Positions 1 through 5,647 of a stretch of 5,780 bases of DNA are shown one piece after another. The notes under the pieces were generated by a model. It searched no databases. It was not told the origin of the DNA and worked only from the letters and a program-made list of their open reading frames with translations. Origin of the DNA: Actinomycetes bacterium (GTDB lineage: Bacteria > Actinomycetota > Actinomycetes > Streptosporangiales > Streptosporangiaceae); NCBI GenBank assembly GCA_025964635.1, contig JAOPYP010000005.1, forward strand, positions 1-5,780, in the 5' to 3' direction. A program made the translations under genes and the position numbers. Positions within the stretch are counted from its first letter, which is position 1, and every line of letters begins with the position of its first letter.

Positions 1-485
1 TCACCACGGCCAAGGGGATCGCGGGCGGGCTGCCGCTGGCCGGGGTCACCGGGCGGGCCGAAATCATGGACTCGGTCCACGTGGGCGGTCTCGGCGGCAC
101 CTACGGCGGGAACCCGGTGGCCTGCGCGGCGGCCCTGGGGGCCATCGAGACCATGGCGGCCGAGGACCTGCCCGGCCGGGCCCGCCGGATCGGCGAGATC
201 ATGCTGCCCCGGCTGCATAAGCTGGCCGAGGCCTACCCGGTGATCGGCGACGTGCGCGGCCGCGGCGCGATGATCGCCATCGAGCTGGTCCGCCCGGGGA
301 CCCTTGAGCCGGCCGCGGACATCGCGGGACAGGTAGCCAAGGCCTGCCACGCCGCGGGCCTGGTCGTACTGACCTGCGGGACGTTCGGGAACGTGCTGCG
401 CTTCCTGCCGCCGCTGGTGATCGGGGAGCAGTTGCTCGAAGAGGGCCTGTCCATCCTGGAGGACGCCTTCGCCGCCACGCTCTGA
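1..485 (+). CDS. gabT: 4-aminobutyrate aminotransferase, C-terminal part (5' end outside window)
   Basis: This is the C-terminal ~160 residues of a class III (fold type I) PLP-dependent aminotransferase. GABA aminotransferase moves the amino group of 4-aminobutyrate to 2-oxoglutarate, giving succinate semialdehyde and glutamate in the cytoplasm. The frame is open from base 3 and begins TTAKGIAGGLPLAGVTGRAE. The lysine at 12-14 is the expected Schiff-base lysine, so the N-terminal half with the cofactor pocket lies outside the window. GGLGGTYGGNPVACAAA follows, the GabT-type segment that contacts PLP phosphate across the dimer. The end has the family signatures GDVRGRGAMIAIEL and VLRFLPPLVIGE, and a TGA stop at 483-485. 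GabT is favoured over other omega-aminotransferases because of the GGTYGGNPVAC and TCGTFGNVLRFLPPL strings, recalled from actinobacterial GabT. A hairpin follows 18 bases after the stop, so this looks like the end of a transcription unit. Confidence 0.9.
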   Translation, partial: TTAKGIAGGLPLAGVTGRAEIMDSVHVGGLGGTYGGNPVACAAALGAIETMAAEDLPGRARRIGEIMLPRLHKLAEAYPVIGDVRGRGAMIAIELVRPGTLEPAADIAGQVAKACHAAGLVVLTCGTFGNVLRFLPPLVIGEQLLEEGLSILEDAFAATL

Positions 486-502
486 CCCCACCTCCGGGGC
501 TC

Positions 503-536
503 ATCAGGCCACCAGGCCCTGGCCTGGTGGCCTGAT
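503..536 (+). terminator. Strong hairpin after gabT, probable intrinsic terminator
   Basis: A perfect 16-bp inverted repeat, ATCAGGCCACCAGGCC and its exact complement, is separated by only CT. In RNA the innermost pair would open to give a 4-base loop on a 15-bp stem. It starts 18 bases after the gabT stop and lies before the lipase promoter region. There is no T-tract, which is common for actinomycete stem-only terminators. Being perfectly symmetrical, it could also act on the opposite strand or extrude as a cruciform. Confidence 0.75.
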
Positions 537-553
537 CGCTATATGACCATTCC

Positions 554-582
554 TTGACGTGCCGTGAAGCCAGAGTTACTGG
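554..582 (+). promoter_or_regulatory. Weak candidate promoter for the secreted lipase gene
   Basis: TTGACG at 554-559 is a good match to an actinobacterial -35 hexamer. At 17-base spacing the -10 position (577-582, TACTGG) is a poor match to TANNNT. The -35 call is reasonable from sequence alone; the -10 is uncertain. It lies between the gabT terminator and the lipase ribosome binding site, so some promoter is expected here. Confidence 0.3.
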
Positions 583-589
583 TGAGTAG
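576..589. promoter_or_regulatory. Candidate operator, TTACT-GGTG-AGTAG
   Basis: A near-perfect palindrome has arms TTACT and AGTAG (a perfect partner would be AGTAA) around a 4-base centre. It overlaps the expected -10 and start region of the lipase promoter, where a repressor would block transcription. Short palindromes of this layout are typical of dimeric TetR- or GntR-type regulators. No regulator gene for it lies in the window, so the binding protein is unknown. Confidence 0.35.
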
Positions 590-617
590 ATCACCACGGC
601 GCTGTCAAGGAGGACCT

Positions 618-1463
618 GTGCCCCGTCGAGCCCCCCGCCCCCGTTCCGCCGTCTCCGCCTTCGTGGCCGGCGCCGCCGCATTAGCCGCGGCGGCGCTGAC
701 CGTTCTGGTTCCGGCCATCCTGGTCCCGGCCGAGGCCAGCGCCCAGTCCGCCGTGCGCTACGTCGCGCTCGGCGATTCCTACTCCGCTGGCCTCGGAGCC
801 GGGAGCTACATCGGCTCCAGCGGCTCCTGTGACCAGAGCACGAACGCCTTCCCGGCCCTCTGGGACGCGGCGAACCAGCCCGCCTCGTACGTGTCGGAGG
901 CCTGCGCCGGGGCGACCACCGCGACCGTGCTCAGTTCCCAGCTGTCCGTCCTCAGCGCCGCCACCACGCTGGTGTCCATCACGGTCGGCGGCAACGACGT
1001 CGGCTTCACCTCGGTGATGGAGACGTGCGTGCTGCTGCCCACGAGCAGCTGCGTCAGCGCCGTGCGTCACGCGGAAGCCCTCACCGCCACGCAGCTGCCG
1101 GGTGAACTCGACTCGGTGCTGAACGCCATCCGCGCGGACGCCCCGAACGCCCGGGTCGTGGTCCTCGGCTACCCGGAGCTCTACGACCTGTCCCGCTCCT
1201 CGTCCTGCATCGGCCTGAGCACGACCGACCGGACCAACCTGAACCAGGGCGCGGACCAGCTGGACAGCCAGATCCAGGCGGCCGCGGCGCGGCACGGTGA
1301 CGTGTTCGCCAGCGTGCGCGGGGTCTTCAGCGGCCATGAGATCTGCGACTCGAACAGCTGGCTGCACTCGGTCAACTTCCTGGACGTCTCCGAGTCCTAC
1401 CACCCCACCGCCGCCGGCCAGTCCGGGGGCTACTACCCGGTGTTCAGCGCCGCCGCCGGCTGA
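618..1463 (+). CDS. Secreted SGNH/GDSL-family esterase or lipase
   Basis: This 281-residue exported hydrolase is predicted to cleave ester bonds of lipids or other acyl esters outside the cell. The GTG start at 618 is chosen over an in-frame ATG at 564 because AAGGAGGA sits just upstream (607-614) and the product then begins with a normal signal peptide: basic PRRAPRPR, a hydrophobic stretch at about residues 11-37, and a likely cut after ASA (residue 42). The SGNH blocks are present: GDSYSAG with nucleophile Ser54, Gly98 in the CAGATT block, GGND at 124-127 with oxyanion Asn126, and HPTAAG with catalytic His262 (Ser-His dyad, with an acidic residue or backbone group assisting). Six cysteines (71, 96, 137, 145, 197, 243) are spaced in order as three likely disulfides, as in the Streptomyces rimosus/S. 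coelicolor extracellular lipase group. The natural substrate cannot be told from the sequence. It stands alone, with a terminator on each side. Confidence 0.9.
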   Translation: MPRRAPRPRSAVSAFVAGAAALAAAALTVLVPAILVPAEASAQSAVRYVALGDSYSAGLGAGSYIGSSGSCDQSTNAFPALWDAANQPASYVSEACAGATTATVLSSQLSVLSAATTLVSITVGGNDVGFTSVMETCVLLPTSSCVSAVRHAEALTATQLPGELDSVLNAIRADAPNARVVVLGYPELYDLSRSSSCIGLSTTDRTNLNQGADQLDSQIQAAAARHGDVFASVRGVFSGHEICDSNSWLHSVNFLDVSESYHPTAAGQSGGYYPVFSAAAG

Positions 1464-1468
1464 TCCCG

Positions 1469-1495
1469 GCCGGCCGCCCCCGCTGGGCGGCCGGC
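1469..1495 (+). terminator. Terminator hairpin after the lipase gene
   Basis: A perfect 11-bp stem, GCCGGCCGCCC against GGGCGGCCGGC, encloses a 5-base loop CCGCT. It begins 5 bases after the lipase stop codon. The all-GC stem has no T-tract, again like actinomycete stem-only terminators. Three copies of the unit TGAC follow directly. Confidence 0.75.
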
Positions 1496-1515
1496 TGACT
1501 GACTGACTGCCGGGC

Positions 1516-1545
1516 GGCGCGGGCGGGATCACTCCCGTCCGCGCC
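1516..1545 (-). terminator. Terminator hairpin after the DUF72 gene, possibly bidirectional
   Basis: A 13-bp stem with one G·T position, GGCGCGGGCGGGA against TCCCGTCCGCGCC, has a 4-base loop TCAC. Three further outer pairs, one a wobble, can extend it to 1513-1548. It lies 30 bases past the DUF72 stop on the - strand and 52 bases past the lipase stop on the + strand, so it probably serves the DUF72 gene and may back up the lipase terminator. Confidence 0.65.
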
Positions 1546-1575
1546 GTCGGCACGGGTCCTTGGCCAACGGGCTGA

Positions 1576-2403
1576 CTACCAGGTGGGGACAGGCGGGGTT
1601 AACGGAATCTCACCGACCTTGGGGGTGCGGGTCGGGGTCAGGCCGGCCTGCCTGGCCAGCGCGGCGAACTCGGCCGAGTTCACGACGGCGGCACCGCCCG
1701 GGTCGTTGTTGAAGTAGACGTACACGTCGGCCCGGGACCGGTGGGCCTCCTTGATCCGGTCCACCCACGACCGGAGGGCCTCCTCGCCGTAGCGGGGCCA
1801 GGGGTCCGCCGCCCCCTCATGGAAGCGCAGGAAACCCCAGCTGGCCGTGCGCCACAGCGGGGTGACCGGGCGGCCGAGCCGGTCGGCCCAGCACAGGGCG
1901 GCGTCGTGCCCGGCCATGATCTCCCGCACCTCGTCCGTCCACCACGACTCGTGCCGCGGCTCGACCACGATGCGCAGCACCTCCGGCCCATCACCCCGGA
2001 CCCCGGGCCAGGCATCCCGGAATTCCCTCAGGCCCGCATCCAGCAACCCCGGCTCCGCGACGAAGGTGGGCGGCAACTGAAGCAGGATCGGCCCCAATTT
2101 AGGCCCGAGACCAGCCGCCGCCCCGAGCAGCCGAGCCACTGGCTCCGCCGGATCGCGCAGCTTCCTGACGTGGGTGAGGTACCGGCTGGCCTTCACCGCC
2201 ATCACAAAGTCGGCCGGCGTCCTCTCCCGCCACCCCTCGAACGTCTCCCGAGACGGCAGCCGGTAAAACGTGCCGTTGTTCTCCACGGTCATGTACTGCG
2301 TGGCGTAGTGCTCCAGCCACCGCCGCTGCGGCACCCCCTTCGGATACAGCCCGCCGCGCCAGTCCCGGTACTGCCACCCCGAGGTCCCCACGAGAACCAC
2401 CAT
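1576..2403 (-). CDS. DUF72 (YecE-like) family protein
   Basis: This 275-residue cytoplasmic protein of the DUF72/YecE family has a TIM-barrel-like fold and no established biochemical role. Family signatures appear in order: GTSGWQYRDW near the N-terminus (6-15), VENNGTFYRLPS (40-51, usually VEINSTFYRLP), FVMAVKASRYLTH (66-78), LGPILLQLPPTF (from 103), VVEPRHESWW (146-155), FLRFHEG (191-197), and VYVYFNNDPGGAAVVNS (227-243). The ATG at 2403 gives the usual compact start MVVLVGTSGW. A TTG three codons upstream (2412) is an equally open alternative, and the G-rich run at about 2415-2421 is poorly spaced for the ATG and close to the TTG, so the start is not decided. The TAG stop is at 1578-1576. 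It converges with the lipase gene and is separated from the mmsA operon by hairpins, so it is probably its own unit, although no clear promoter is visible. Confidence 0.9.
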   Translation of the reverse strand: MVVLVGTSGWQYRDWRGGLYPKGVPQRRWLEHYATQYMTVENNGTFYRLPSRETFEGWRERTPADFVMAVKASRYLTHVRKLRDPAEPVARLLGAAAGLGPKLGPILLQLPPTFVAEPGLLDAGLREFRDAWPGVRGDGPEVLRIVVEPRHESWWTDEVREIMAGHDAALCWADRLGRPVTPLWRTASWGFLRFHEGAADPWPRYGEEALRSWVDRIKEAHRSRADVYVYFNNDPGGAAVVNSAEFAALARQAGLTPTRTPKVGEIPLTPPVPTW

Positions 2404-2492
2404 GCTGTCCAAGTACCCCCCGCCCGCAGGACATGCGCCGAACGCGGCGCTGGGGTCGGAGACCGGGGCGTGCGGCTGGCGCAGCCAGCGAT

Positions 2493-2524
2493 CCGCCTGG
2501 TGGCTGGCCGGTCCAGCCAGGCGG
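2493..2524 (-). other. Bulged hairpin in the DUF72/mmsA gap
   Basis: CCGCCTGG (2493-2500) pairs with CCAGGCGG (2517-2524), and CTGG (2504-2507) pairs with CCAG (2513-2516). This leaves a 3-base bulge TGG and a 5-base loop CCGGT. In the - strand direction it lies right behind the stronger hairpin at 2532-2579, so it could be a second terminator stem or part of the DUF72 leader. The rest of 2404-2492 shows no clear signal. Confidence 0.4.
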
Positions 2525-2531
2525 TGACGTT

Positions 2532-2579
2532 GCGGGCCTTGTCTTGCGGCGTTTATGTGTGCCGCAAGACAAGGCCCGC
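2532..2579 (-). terminator. Long perfect hairpin, terminator of the aminotransferase-mmsA operon
   Basis: A perfect 19-bp stem (GCGGGCCTTGTCTTGCGGC on the + strand and its exact complement) encloses a 10-base AT-rich loop, GTTTATGTGT. It begins 25 bases beyond the mmsA stop codon on the - strand, the right place for a terminator. No T-tract follows. It also insulates DUF72 from read-through. Confidence 0.75.
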
Positions 2580-2604
2580 CGCCACCGCGACCGGGGGGAA
2601 ACGG

Positions 2605-4107
2605 TTACCTATTGACCGGGAACCCGAGGCTGACGCCGCCGTGACTCGGGTCGAGCCAGCGCGACGTGACCGCCTTGCCGCGGGTGTAGAAGTGCACGCC
2701 CTCGGTCCCGTGCACGTGCGTGTCCCCGAACAGCGAAGCCTTCCAGCCGCCGAACGAGTAGTACGCCATCGGCACCGGGATCGGCACGTTCACTCCCACC
2801 ATGCCGGCCTCGACGTCGAACACGAACCGGCGGGCCGCTCCCCCGTCGTTGGTGAAGATCGCGGTCCCGTTGCCGTACGGGTTCTCGCTGACCATCCGGA
2901 TCGCCTCGGCGTAGGTCGAGGCGCGGACCACGGAGAGCACCGGGCCGAAGATCTCGTCGGTGTAGCAGCCCATCGACGGGGTGACGTGGTCGAGGACGCT
3001 GGGCCCGAGCCAGAAGCCGCCCTCGCTGCCGCCGATGACCGGGTGCACCCGCCCGTCCACGGCGAGCGTCGCACCCTCACGAACCCCGGAGTCCAGGTAC
3101 GAGGCGACCTTGTCCCGGTGCGCCCCGGTGACCAGCGGGCCCATCTCCGAGCGCTCGTCGGTGCCCGGCCCGACCCGCAGCCGCGCCACCCGCTCGGTGA
3201 TCTTCGCGACGAGTTCGTCACCCACCGGGCCGACCGCGACCAGCACCGACACGGCCATGCAGCGCTCCCCCGCGGAGCCGAACCCGGCGGAGACCGCGGC
3301 GTCCGCGGCGAGGTCGAGGTCCGCGTCCGGCAGCACGACCATATGGTTCTTGGCCCCGCCTAGCGCCTGGACGCGCTTGCCCGCGCCCGTGCCGGTCTCG
3401 TAGACGTAGCGCGCGATCGGGGTTGACCCGACGAAGCTCACCGCCCGGACGTCGGGGTGGCCCAGCAGGGCGTCGACGGCTTCCTTATCGCCCTGGACCA
3501 CGTTGAACACGCCCTCGGGCAGGCCCGCCTCGGCCCACAGACGGGCCAGCAGCAGGGACGCCGAGGGGTCCTTCTCCTAGGGCTTGAGCACGAACGCGTT
3601 GCCTCATGCGATGGCGATGGTGAACATCCACATCGGCACCATGGCCGGGAAGTTGAACGGGGTGATGCCGGCGACCACGCCGAGCGGCTGGCGGATCGAG
3701 TAGGCATCGACGCCGGTAGAAACGTTTTCGGAAAAACCGCCCTTGAGCAGGTGAGGGATCCCGCAGGCGAACTCGACCACCTCGAGCCCGCGGGCCACCT
3801 CGCCGGCCGCGTCCCCGGCCACCTTGCCGTGCTCGGCGCTGATCAGCGCGGCCAGGTCGTCGGTGTGCCGGGCCAGCAGTTCCCGGAACGTGAACAGCAC
3901 GCTGGCCCGCCGGGCCAGCGAGGCGGCCCGCCAGCCGGGGAAGGCCTTGGCCGCCGCCGCGACCGCGTCGTCCACGACCGACGCCGAGGCGAAGTCGACG
4001 GTCCCGGTCACCTCACCGGTGGCCGGGTCGTAGATGTCACCGTGCCGCTCGGCGGCGCCCGCCCAGGGCTGCCCGCCGATCCAGTGGGTGATGTGCTTTC
4101 CCGTCAC
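2605..4107 (-). pseudogene. mmsA: CoA-acylating (methyl)malonate-semialdehyde dehydrogenase, two premature stops
   Basis: A 500-codon frame matches the aldehyde dehydrogenase family member that oxidises malonate or methylmalonate semialdehyde with NAD+ and CoA to acetyl- or propionyl-CoA plus CO2. The GTG start at 4107 has a strong GAGGAGG (4121-4115) 7 bases upstream and overlaps the preceding stop as GTGA, implying translational coupling. Family marks include GITPFNFPAMVP with oxyanion Asn152, VSFVGSTPIARYVYETG, GAKNHMVVLPDAD, and FGSAGERCMA with catalytic Cys283. The C-terminus and length are normal. However, TGA replaces the conserved Cys codon in IA-C-GN (3606-3604, codon 168) and TAG replaces the Ser codon in KP-S-EKDP (3579-3577, codon 177). 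There is no frameshift, and coding resumes in the same frame. As read, only 167 residues would be made, without the catalytic Cys. The intact remainder suggests very recent inactivation or sequence error rather than old decay. In other genomes this gene is also called iolA; the neighbours favour the beta-alanine/valine role. Confidence 0.88.
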
Positions 4108-5402
4108 CGGCTGGCCTCCTCGCTCACCGCGCGCAGCGCGTCGGCCAGGATGCCCAGGCCCTCTTTGGCCTCGGCCTCGGTCAGGTTCATCGGCGGGGCC
4201 ATCCGCAGCGTGTGCCCGTACAGGCCGCCCTTGCCGATCAGCAGGCCGCGCTCCCGGGCTTCCTCCAGCATCCGGGTGGCCAGCGCCGGGCTGGGCGCCC
4301 CGGTCGGTGGGTCGACCAGGTCGATGGCGAACATGAGGCCCTTACCGCGGACCTCGCCGACCGCGGCCAGCGGCCCGGCCGCCTCGCGCAGCCCGTTGAT
4401 GATCATGCTGCCGAGTTCGGCCGCGTTCCGCTGCAGGTCGTGGGAGAGCACGTAGTCCAGGGTGGCGTTGGCGGCCGCGGTGGACAGCGGGTTGCCGCCG
4501 AAGGTGGAGATGCCGTTGCCGGGCAGCCCGTCCATCAGTTCCCCGCGGGCGATCACGCCGCCGATGGCGAGCCCGTTGCCGAGGCCCTTGGCGAACGTGA
4601 TGATGTCGGGGGTCACGCCGTGCGCGCCGATGCCCCAGAAGTTCTCGCCCGTCCGGCCCCACGCCGTCTGCACCTCGTCGGAGATGAGCAGCGCACCGCG
4701 CTCCCGGAGCACCGCGGCGTACTCACCGAGCAGCCCGTCCGGCGGCATGGTGAACCCGCCGACACCCTGCACCGGCTCGGCGATCAGGCAGGCCACGTCC
4801 CCCGCGGTCGCGGTGGTCAGCACGTGCCGCAGGTCCTGGACGCACGCGGCGCTGTACTCAGCGTCGCCCATCCCGGCGAAGGCAGGCAGCTGGCGGTCCG
4901 TGCCGTGCAGGTAGTGCACGGCGAACGGCGCCAGCGGCGAGCTCTTCCACGCGCCGTTGCCGGTGATGGCGACCGCGCCGAAGGACCGGCCGTGGTAGCT
5001 GTTGCGCAGCGCGAGGACCTGGTTGGACCGGCGGGCGGCGGTGGCCAGCATCAGCGCGGTCTCGTTCGCCTCGGTGCCGGAGTTGGTGAAGAACACCTTG
5101 GCGTTCTCGATCCCCGACAGCCGGGCCAGCTTCTCGGCCAGCTCCACCTGATTGCGGATCAGGTAGAGGGTCGACGTGTGCACCACCCCGGTGTCCAGCT
5201 GGCGCTGGACGGCCTCGCGGACCTCGGGCACGTCGTAGCCCAGCATGTTGGTCAGGATCCCGCAGAAGAAGTCCAGGTAGGTGCGGCCGGAGGCGTCGCT
5301 GACGCGGCTGCCGCTGCCGCTGGTGAGTTCCAGCGGCTCGGAGTAGTAGAGCCCGAGCCAGTTAGGGATGACGCGGCGGTGCCGCTCGTGGAGTTCTGAC
5401 AT
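4104..5402 (-). CDS. Class III aminotransferase, probable beta-alanine/3-aminoisobutyrate aminotransferase
   Basis: This complete 432-residue PLP-dependent class III aminotransferase begins MSELHERHRRVIPNWLGLYY. Visible motifs are SGTEAN (108-113) and SYHGR (135-139), both lining the cofactor pocket, LIAEPVQGVGG, ISDEVQTAWGRTG with Asp242 that pairs with the PLP ring nitrogen, and ITFAKGLGNG with Schiff-base Lys272. FGGNPLSTAA and the late motif LRMAPPMNLT follow. It resembles the AGXT2-like branch (alanine-glyoxylate or 3-aminoisobutyrate-pyruvate type) more than GabT. Coupling to mmsA by a 4-base overlap suggests that its product is the semialdehyde used by that enzyme, so beta-alanine or 3-aminoisobutyrate is the likely donor. 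This is inference. The ATG at 5402 is chosen because it gives the family's usual N-terminus, although no well-spaced ribosome site precedes it. An in-frame GTG at 5444 would add 14 unusual residues and could only be leaderless. Confidence 0.87.
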   Translation of the reverse strand: MSELHERHRRVIPNWLGLYYSEPLELTSGSGSRVSDASGRTYLDFFCGILTNMLGYDVPEVREAVQRQLDTGVVHTSTLYLIRNQVELAEKLARLSGIENAKVFFTNSGTEANETALMLATAARRSNQVLALRNSYHGRSFGAVAITGNGAWKSSPLAPFAVHYLHGTDRQLPAFAGMGDAEYSAACVQDLRHVLTTATAGDVACLIAEPVQGVGGFTMPPDGLLGEYAAVLRERGALLISDEVQTAWGRTGENFWGIGAHGVTPDIITFAKGLGNGLAIGGVIARGELMDGLPGNGISTFGGNPLSTAAANATLDYVLSHDLQRNAAELGSMIINGLREAAGPLAAVGEVRGKGLMFAIDLVDPPTGAPSPALATRMLEEARERGLLIGKGGLYGHTLRMAPPMNLTEAEAKEGLGILADALRAVSEEASR

Positions 5403-5647
5403 GCCCCCAGTCTGGCCGACCGATCCTCCGCCCGCTCCCGACACTTTGTTACCAATAATCCCTCGATCCTGACACTATGACCAGCCTCTCGTTACGCTGG
5501 AGGCACCGGCCCCGCCACTGTTCACGCGGAACGTGCGCCCCTCCGGGCGATATGTCCGTTATCGGAGAACGAAACGCGTGAAAAGTGGCCGGGAACGGCC
5601 CAAGGCGGCTGGCGCGGCGCGCTGGCGGGCGGTGCAGGAGGTGGCGG
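5403..5647. promoter_or_regulatory. Divergent control region between the aminotransferase operon and the PucR gene
   Basis: These 245 bases must hold both promoters, since the genes point away from each other. I see no convincing -35/-10 pair on either strand. The central part (about 5440-5480) is clearly more AT-rich than the surroundings. It holds two similar 11-mers, CCGACACTTTG (5438-5448) and CTGACACTATG (5469-5479), whose starts are 31 bases apart, close to three helical turns. Between them is TTGTTACCAA (5446-5455), a near-palindrome. Nearer the PucR gene are the small inverted repeats CGTT-N7-AACG (5557-5571) and GGCCG-GGAA-CGGCC (5587-5600). PucR-family proteins often act on the divergent neighbour, so the 11-mers are candidate binding sites; this is not shown by the sequence. 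Confidence 0.5.
5636..5641 (+). promoter_or_regulatory. Ribosome binding site of the PucR gene
   Basis: AGGAGG is placed 6 bases before the ATG at 5648. It fixes the start of a gene of which only 44 codons are visible. Confidence 0.85.

Noticed and set aside
1..601. Repeat of TCACCACGGC at 1-10 and 591-600
   Set aside because: A single 10-base match in GC-rich DNA, once inside gabT and once in a promoter region, with no extension; chance is sufficient.
681..1553. 290-codon - strand frame opposite the lipase gene
   Set aside because: Gly/Arg/Val-rich shadow with no domain; the + strand carries the signal peptide and SGNH blocks.
2433..2615. Possible small gene in the gap between DUF72 and mmsA
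   Set aside because: The frame spans two hairpins, is mostly Arg/Gly/Ala, has no clear ribosome site, and runs into the mmsA stop region.
1741..3363. 540-codon open frame on the + strand across DUF72, the gap and mmsA
   Set aside because: It lies antisense to two clear family genes, is rich in Arg/Pro/His/Gly as expected from a GC-rich shadow frame, and shows no motif. Long antisense frames are normal at this base composition.
3604..3606. TGA at a conserved Cys position read as selenocysteine
   Set aside because: The residue is not the catalytic Cys (that is Cys283, encoded normally), I see no clear SECIS-like hairpin, and a second stop, TAG, lies nine codons on, which selenocysteine insertion cannot explain.
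3511..3606. Programmed frameshift or intron-like interruption in mmsA
   Set aside because: The residues between and around the two stops match the family in a single unbroken frame, so only point changes are needed.
4212..5399. 395-codon open frame on the + strand opposite the aminotransferase
   Set aside because: Same composition artefact; the - strand has unmistakable aminotransferase motifs throughout.
5587..5600. GGCCG-GGAA-CGGCC hairpin in the PucR leader as a riboswitch or attenuator
   Set aside because: A single 5-bp stem with a tetraloop is too small and no competing stem or conserved core is visible; it was only noted within the divergent region.
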